Below are positions 57,865 through 64,000 of a stretch of 64,000 bases of DNA, piece after piece. The notes under the pieces are model-generated. The model saw nothing but the letters and a program-made list of their open reading frames with translations. It was not told the DNA's origin and ran no database searches. Made by a program: the position numbers and the translations under genes. The stretch lies in the NCBI GenBank assembly GCA_003116995.1, contig BDSL01000003.1:744001-808000 (forward strand), in the 5' to 3' direction. Within the stretch, counting starts at the first letter, position 1; every line of letters begins with the position of its first letter. The stretch comes from Yamagishiella unicocca. Its lineage: Eukaryota > Chlorophyta > Chlorophyceae > Chlamydomonadales > Volvocaceae.

Positions 57865-60585
57865 TTAGACCGTTGGGTCCACGTCGCCGTCGCCGGGGCA
57901 GGCACCCGGCGCGAAGGGCTGCGCGGGGATGCCGCGGGACACCTGGGGGGGGGGGGAAGGAGGAGGCAAGCGGGGGATCAGGGGTGGGAGTTTCGAGGGA
58001 GACCCGTGGGGGTGGGGGTGGGGATGGCAGGTGGGTCCTACGGGATTCAGAGGTGGCAGTTGCTGGTACGAAGAGAAGCTTGGCGAAATGGATGCGGTTT
58101 GCAGGAGAGAATGGCGCCACGGCATGTCCACTCGTCCTCTCGGCAGCTTTGCAACCTGCTGCCTCACTGATCCCAGGATCCCAGCCCCCTGCACAACCCC
58201 GCCGATGAGCCCTCCTTCCTCCCTCTCCGCTCCCACCCCTGAGCCCCTAGGCCACCGCCGCCGGTTCCTGCCCCGGGCCCGCCCCACCATGCGGCAGCGG
58301 TGCACGCGCAGTCGCTCCTCCGCCGCCGCCTCGTCGCGCACCGCCCCATCTGACCACAACCGCTCCGCCACGGCACTGGCGCGGGGCCAGGTCCTGCGGG
58401 AACAGGAGCCCACCGGCAGGCAAACACGTGTTAGCCGAGCCTGAGCAGGTCAGTCAGCCCGCCAGTCAGCCAGTGGGTGCAGCGTAGATGGGAGGCATGC
58501 CAGGATTGCAAAGGCATCGCTGCTGGCGGCAGGCGGCCGCAGTAGCGGCTTCTGTTCTGGGTGCCCTTGCCCTTCATCGTTTAATCGCCTACTCGCCCAC
58601 ATCGGCTTCTGCTCCCCAGCTTGGTTCTTAACACATGTTTTTTGACGCTACCCGCCCAGTCGCTCACACCGGTTTCTGGTCGTCGCGTATCCATCAATTG
58701 CGCGTCCCCACGCCACCCGCCCACTCGCACCTGGGCAGCAGGTTCGTGGCGTCCACGTACTCGCCCCACATGCACGCCTCGCCTGCGGACGCACGCGTGT
58801 TTGAAACACCAACAAGTGTGTATTACCCCTAGTACCCCGCCGGGTGCCAGGAGCGCAGGCAGGTGCGGACCTCATTTGGTGACCCACTAGGGCCCCCGCA
58901 TGGCTTGCTAAAGCAAGCTGCGGCCGTGCCTGCTTTAGCCCGCTGAGAATGGAGTAAACAGTTAGCGCCGCAGCAAACGCATCCAAGCGAGGACGGATCC
59001 TGCACGGCTGCTCGAAGCCCCCTCCCTTCACCACCTCCCCCGCCGCGACAAAGTAAGTCCGCTCACACAGAGGCTGCCGGCCACCAGGCCGCCCCTCGGG
59101 CTTCCTCCCCAGCCGCCCCACCAAGCCGCCCTACGGGCTTCCTGGCCGCCCCACGCACCTCCCAGGACCAGCTGCTTCTGCTGCGGGCTGCCCTCGAATT
59201 CCAGCGGCTCCTGCGCATAGAAGCGCCTCCAGTCCTCGCCCCCGCTGACCCCGTCAAGATACCTGCGCCAGACACCGCAACATGGTTCTCACTCCTCAAG
59301 TCGGCGACCCAGATAGGGGCACAGCGTCCGCCTCTCTCACCCACTGCCGTACAGCAGCACGCAGCATGTCAGCGCAGGCAGAGTTACCTTACCCTGGGCC
59401 ACATGCTCCCTCTCCCGCGCACCCTGCTTGCCGACCACCACTCACCAGCCGGAAGACACGATGGCACGGAAGCCAGCGGCCGTCACCGCCGCCAGCTCCT
59501 GCGCGAGAGTTCGCTCGCCGCCAGCCGCGGCCTCCGCCGCGGCCTCGCGGAGGCCCCCCAGCTCCGCCAGCAGCTGCTGCCGCGCGTCCCGCTGCTGCTG
59601 CTCCTGTCCGGGCTGCTGCTCTGCTGACGACGATGAGGATGAGGAGGCTGCTTTGGCAGTCTTCGAGGAGCTAATGCCCCGGACGACAGGGTGCAGGTAG
59701 TGCTGCATGTACTCGCCGCCCTCCTCATCAGCGACTTGGTGGGATCTGCACGGGAAGGAGGTCGCGGGGTCCAGTGCTTCAAGGTGGAGGTGGAGGTGGA
59801 GATGCAGGTGGTGGGTGGGTCCGGGCTGCGAACTGGTGCGAGTAACCGCATCGCAAGGAGTAGATTGCGGGCTCAAAATTGTTGCCAAACCGTCGTCATA
59901 TGTCGTACCTCAGCCGCTGGCCCAGGAGCGTACGACGGTACACGTCGCTGGCGTCGTCGAAACCGCCGTCGCCGCCACCGCCGCCAGCACCGCCGCCGCC
60001 GCCTCCACCACCGCCCGCGGCCCGCTTCTTCTTCTTCATTTTCTTCTTCTTCTTCATCATCTTCTTCTTGCGGACGCCGCCGCCACCGCCGCCACCGCCG
60101 CCACCATCCTGGACGTCGGGTGAGAGGAGAGCAGCGGGGTTGTGGGTTGGGTTCCTGAGAGGCTGAGGCTAAGAGGGTGATTTGGCAGTGGGGCAGTGCC
60201 AAACGCGGGAGGGGGGTGCTGTAGGTCGGGCTCACGCGGCAGAACCCACCCACGGGAATGTGGAGGCCCGCCGGCAAACCCCAGCCTTAGTTGCAGTAGC
60301 CCGCAGCAGCACACGGCCCAGTTCGTGCAAGTGAGGAAATCACGTATGCACGAGGGGGCTTTCGATAGCAGATGTCCAGCCAATAACCGCCCGAGAGACA
60401 CGCAACCGGAGGCCGTCGTGCACCCCTACCGCGGCCCCGCCTTCTCCTCCTCCTCCTCCGCCACGAATACGCATGCCACCGCCGCCGCCCCCGCGGGATC
60501 TGCCGGCGCCTGTTTCCTCAGCGGCGTCACTGCTGCGTCCGAAAATCTTCTCAAGGAACAGCAGCCTTCGACTCGCCACCAGCTC
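57865..60585 (-). CDS. GH20 beta-hexosaminidase, C-terminal exons only
   Basis: Seven phase-consistent exons, 60585-60430, 60108-59909, 59745-59446, 59262-59159, 58782-58731, 58393-58288, 57942-57865, encode 331 residues to the TAA stop. The end of the catalytic barrel is unmistakable: [82 protein letters not shown]. The enzyme removes terminal N-acetylhexosamine, usually in a lysosome-like or extracellular setting. The half holding the catalytic Asp-Glu pair (HxGGDE) is absent here; it would lie upstream, beyond a retrotransposon. The first three exons encode unusual sequence: Gly runs, a Lys/Met run ([15 protein letters not shown]) and a Ser/Gln/Ala-rich helix, inserted where other family members have only a short link before AGFRAI. 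Whether these exons are all used is unproven. Confidence 0.82.
60012..60070. repeat. (TTC)n tract coding for the Lys-rich run
   Basis: TTCTTCTTCAT-type triplets on the + strand read AAG/ATG on the minus strand, inside the exon 60108-59909 of the hexosaminidase. GGC-type triplets flank it. Confidence 0.85.
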
Positions 60586-60656
60586 CTGCGGCGATATCGG
60601 CGGCGGTGGAATTTGCCTTGAGCCTTCCCTGGCTGTCCCAGCGGCGGAACCACCGA

Positions 60657-63600
60657 TCTACATTTACGATTTATTTACGATTTATTACATGTCGTACTGG
60701 CTCGCGCCAGTAGCATGCGTCCCCCCATAACGGACATCCGTCAAAGGGCGCACTTCAAGAACTAATACTAGAAAATCGGGATTATTCCCTTAATGACTCT
60801 GTCCGCGCCCTCTGTATCTGAGCCAAAAGGTTGCCTAGTTTCACCTGATCCCACGTAGTCATCACCACTTGCATATCCTGTCCAGTAGGGAAATCTACAG
60901 CTCGTCTGAGGGGCTCATACACGGGACACTCCATAAGAACATGAAACTCGTCTTCTACCATATCCCCGCGGCACACTCGGCACGTTCTCTCAACACGTGG
61001 CTTACGCGGCCGACGTGCAAAACGACTTACGTCGAGATCCCAACAGCCGAGACGAAAACGCATCAGCGCCGTGTGATGCTTCCGAGGCATACACGCGCGA
61101 AGGTGATCGAGCTTCTTTGTATGCGCGTCGGGGGCATATGCAACGCCCATCCAATTCGAGTAGCGACACATTGTTACGCCCGGCTTCCCGCGATCACTGT
61201 CTCCTGCTGCAAATTCGGGAAAAACCCGCGGATCCATAACAATATCACTCGAGTTCCAATCGAGCAGCAAACGCCGCCTGAACTCCTCTAGCACCTTGTC
61301 AAACGGGATTTCCAACGCGGCTATTGCCTTGGCTTTGTCCACATTACTCAACGTTGCGCTCACATGTTGGCGATAGTCGTACCCAAGTGCTCCAAGAATC
61401 CGCAGCACCTTACCAGCCCAGAAATATTCATGCTCGCTTGACGAGCGATCCGATTCCAACCATGCAAAAATATCCTCCTCTAAGACTGCCTGTGCGAGCG
61501 TCGAGGGCTGCTTACTCAGGCGCTTCCAAAAACCAAACACTTGCTGTGCCCAAAAGTGATGCAAAGGCAGTTGAGAGGACTCTGCGAAGAGTTGCCTGTT
61601 CGGAGGCAAACTAGCGCCAACTACCCTGCGCAAAAAGATCTTCTGTACCTCGACCATTGGATCCGCCAGAGCTCTTTCAAATACACCTGCCGCACGACCT
61701 GTGCTTCGAACCCATTTTCCCCATCTGCCAAGCAGCGCCGCATTCTCCCCCGTCGCTCCTGACCCTCCCCGCTGGTTCCATCTTTGCCACTCCCTAACCC
61801 GCTGTCTACCCTTAGTTCCTAAAACTTCCCAAATAGCGTCTGGTCCCCATACCTCCGCTCCGTACGATAATAAAGGCCTTATTTGGGCGTCAAAACAGCG
61901 TAGCATAAGATCGGGTGCCCATACGCGATTTAATTCTAACTTACGCATTAAAGCAAAAACTCCCCTGCGACCCACATCGCATAGCTCCATTCGGCACGAG
62001 TCGAACGAAAAACCTGATCCATATCGCAGTCCAAGATATCTTGCGCGCTCTTTGACTGGCACCGTCTGGCCCGCATAACGCAACCCTGCTGCATCACTCA
62101 AAAGTGCGTCGTAGGACGTTTGCCTACCGGCGAATACCATCAACTCGCATTTACCCACATTCAAATTCATTCCAAATGCATCACAGAATTCCGCTAACCT
62201 ATCCAACAGGAATTGCATCCGTTCCCGATTCATAGTCATGAGCGTAAGGTCATCCGCGTACAGCAGCTCCGGGACCCCTTTTCCATGCGCGGTGGGGACG
62301 CATCCCCGAGGTTGCCTTTGCTCGTGCTCATCTACGTAATCCGCAAATGATTCGATAAACAACCCGAACAGGACTGGGCTTAGCGGGCATCCCTGCTTTA
62401 CCCCCTGCACTGATTCAAACCGCTCACCTCTCTTCCCGTTGACTTTCACGCGCAATTGCACCTTATCATAACAACGCCTAATAGCAGACAGCATTTGCCC
62501 AGAAAGACCCCGTTCCCTTAGCCGAGCCCACAACAAATTTCGGTCCACACGATCAAAAGCCTTCTCGAAATCGATCTGGCAGACTAAAAGCCCGTGTTGC
62601 CCCGGCCTAGCGTAACGAGCTATAAAATGACGAAGCGCGAAAAGATGATGTTGTGTGCCCAAACCCCGACGAAAACCCGCTTGACACCAGTGTCGGACCG
62701 GTCTTGCTGCAAATTCAGATTCGGCGAATTTTGAAAGACGCCGTTCCAGAACTGAAGCGTAACATTTGGCAAGCACTCCGCCCACCGCGATCCCTCTGTA
62801 ATTACTGCACTCTAACATGTCCTTCCCATTCCCCTTATACACCGGGACTAGATCCGACACAGTAAACTGTGCAGGGTAATCACCCGTAGCGCGAATATGC
62901 TCCATTAGCACCGTCACAACCGGGACAAGCCTGTTAATTTCTGGGCTCCGATCCTCGCTGCCACTGCGAAGCTTCCGAGCGTATCGGTAGCACTCGCCGC
63001 ACACTTTCTCGGGACCGCTCGACTTGCCATTCGGTAGCTTCTCCAAAACCACTGCAACTTCCGCCGCCGTAATTGGCGTGTTGAGCGCCTCATCTGCCGC
63101 TCGCCTCCTGAGTTCTGCTTCCTCCTCCCCTAAGGCACGCCACCAAGGTAACGTGTGCCTATCTACTCTATTAACAAAGCCCAGTATATCCGTTGCACGC
63201 TCATAATCTGGCGGGCGCTGCCTTTCATTGAGCAGCGCCTGGAAATGACTTCGCCACGCGTCTGCATCAGTAATAGGGCACGACTCCGATGACCCGTCCG
63301 AAAGCTTGCGCCATAGCGCCTTAGGGTCTCCGCGACAGTTGTTAATGAATGCGCGCCATTCCTCGTGCTCAAAAGCCGCCATTGCGCGCCTGCGTGCTCT
63401 ATTGAACTCCTGCCTCGCGACCCTGTATGCTTGCCACACCCCCGAACACCTGCCTTGACCTTTTGCATCCGTTAGCTTAGAACTCATAGCAGCATGCTTT
63501 TGCGCACATTCCGCATTCCACCAAGGCGCGTGATTCGATCGCGGTTGCCGCGACTCACGCCCCACCCCAAAAGCCTGCTTCATAGCTCCGTACAGAATCT

Positions 63601-64000
63601 CGCCTATACGATCTACCGCACATGTGCTAGAAACAGAGCCATTATCCAACCCTTGCGTAACCTCCTGTAGATTTGCCATTACTGCACTGTCGTCTGCAGT
63701 GAAATAGGTTGCATACTTCCTCCACTGGCTAACGTTGAAACCCAGACGCTTACGAGGACGACGTGGAGGTAATTCCCCGTCCGGCCGTTGCAGCCGCACG
63801 CCCAGTTGTAGACTAACCGGTCCGTGGTCACTGAACGTACGCCCGCCCGTACCACGCGTACGTAGCCTATTATGCAGATTATCAAACACAAATAAAGCCT
63901 GACACTTAGAAAACAGACTAGGACTAGTTAGAAATAGGTCCACCGTACTGCCACCTTGCGGGCCCAAGAACGTAAGAGCCCCGCGTTCATCACCTCTAAC
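60657..64000 (-). mobile_element. L1-like APE-type non-LTR retrotransposon (LINE), 5' end beyond the window
   Basis: The element comprises the ORF ending at 60782, a short 3' UTR of about 125 bp and a terminal tandem repeat (AAATCGTAAATAAATCGTAA on the minus strand, about 60660-60690) in place of a plain poly(A) tail. It lies in the same orientation as the hexosaminidase and ends only about 70 bp before the next hexosaminidase exon. Target-site duplications cannot be checked because the 5' end is not in the window. Confidence 0.85.
60782..64000 (-). CDS. non-LTR retrotransposon ORF2-type polyprotein (endonuclease, reverse transcriptase), 5' partial
   Basis: One uninterrupted frame of 1,073 codons from the window edge to TAA at 60784-60782. 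N-terminal part: STVDLFLTSP and FSDHGPVSLQL, the last motif of an APE-type endonuclease. Reverse transcriptase blocks follow: AGFRRGLGTQHHLFALRHFI, CQIDFEKAFDRV, QGVKQGCPLSPVLFGLF and the active site LLYADDLTLM (about 62240-62265). Near the C-terminus is a CX2CX9HX4C zinc knuckle (CRVC at 60982-60971, then FHVLMEC), as in L1-like ORF2 proteins. No frameshift or stop is seen, so the copy may be young. Its codons are less GC-rich than those of neighbouring genes. The true start and any ORF1 lie outside the window. Confidence 0.93.
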   Translation of the reverse strand, partial: VRGDERGALTFLGPQGGSTVDLFLTSPSLFSKCQALFVFDNLHNRLRTRGTGGRTFSDHGPVSLQLGVRLQRPDGELPPRRPRKRLGFNVSQWRKYATYFTADDSAVMANLQEVTQGLDNGSVSSTCAVDRIGEILYGAMKQAFGVGRESRQPRSNHAPWWNAECAQKHAAMSSKLTDAKGQGRCSGVWQAYRVARQEFNRARRRAMAAFEHEEWRAFINNCRGDPKALWRKLSDGSSESCPITDADAWRSHFQALLNERQRPPDYERATDILGFVNRVDRHTLPWWRALGEEEAELRRRAADEALNTPITAAEVAVVLEKLPNGKSSGPEKVCGECYRYARKLRSGSEDRSPEINRLVPVVTVLMEHIRATGDYPAQFTVSDLVPVYKGNGKDMLECSNYRGIAVGGVLAKCYASVLERRLSKFAESEFAARPVRHWCQAGFRRGLGTQHHLFALRHFIARYARPGQHGLLVCQIDFEKAFDRVDRNLLWARLRERGLSGQMLSAIRRCYDKVQLRVKVNGKRGERFESVQGVKQGCPLSPVLFGLFIESFADYVDEHEQRQPRGCVPTAHGKGVPELLYADDLTLMTMNRERMQFLLDRLAEFCDAFGMNLNVGKCELMVFAGRQTSYDALLSDAAGLRYAGQTVPVKERARYLGLRYGSGFSFDSCRMELCDVGRRGVFALMRKLELNRVWAPDLMLRCFDAQIRPLLSYGAEVWGPDAIWEVLGTKGRQRVREWQRWNQRGGSGATGENAALLGRWGKWVRSTGRAAGVFERALADPMVEVQKIFLRRVVGASLPPNRQLFAESSQLPLHHFWAQQVFGFWKRLSKQPSTLAQAVLEEDIFAWLESDRSSSEHEYFWAGKVLRILGALGYDYRQHVSATLSNVDKAKAIAALEIPFDKVLEEFRRRLLLDWNSSDIVMDPRVFPEFAAGDSDRGKPGVTMCRYSNWMGVAYAPDAHTKKLDHLRACMPRKHHTALMRFRLGCWDLDVSRFARRPRKPRVERTCRVCRGDMVEDEFHVLMECPVYEPLRRAVDFPTGQDMQVVMTTWDQVKLGNLLAQIQRARTESLRE

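Overview
The window looks like nuclear DNA of a volvocine (Chlamydomonas/Volvox-type) green alga. It is GC-rich, its genes are cut into many short exons by GT..AG introns stuffed with minisatellites, TGTAA poly(A) motifs follow several genes, and the gene content is plant/algal: a gametolysin-type extracellular metalloprotease with a hydroxyproline-rich-type tail, a UROD with a plastid-type leader, a bacterial-type dihydroorotase and a PATROL1/DUF810 protein. All exon structures were built by hand from frame, splice sites and family similarity. For the genes whose ends lie in the window, the summed exon lengths are multiples of three.

Layout: (1) 313-5732 (+), 3' part of a coiled-coil DUF4795/QRICH2-like protein. 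(2) 8764-10616 (-), tafazzin. (3) 10891-13306 (+), DUF1116 (YlbE/AllG-like) protein, head-to-head with tafazzin. (4) 13937-18069 (+), uroporphyrinogen decarboxylase. (5) 20357-24588 (-), M11/gametolysin-like metalloprotease. (6) 25675-31167 (-), dihydroorotase, with a 1.2-kb G-rich minisatellite in its last intron. (7) 31954-42603 (+), large MUN-domain PATROL1-like protein with NPF motifs. (8) 44748-49025 (-), LCMT-family methyltransferase. (9) 50577-51804 (+), small SRPBCC protein. (10) 53758-55996 (-), Pro/Ala-rich membrane-anchored protein with three tryptophan-motif repeats. (11) 57865-60585 (-), C-terminal exons of a GH20 beta-hexosaminidase. (12) 60782-64000 (-), a non-LTR retrotransposon ORF running off the window, lying directly upstream of the hexosaminidase exons.

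The genes do not form a pathway. They are housekeeping and accessory functions: heme and pyrimidine synthesis, cardiolipin remodelling, exocytosis, extracellular matrix and flagella. The most notable observations are a full-length algal DUF1116 protein, a metalloprotease with an altered zinc motif, NPF repeats on an exocytosis factor, a hexosaminidase with a long Gly/Lys-rich insert cut off from its catalytic half by a LINE, and families of short repeats (one palindromic) found only in introns here. I found no CRISPR array, rRNA or tRNA gene.
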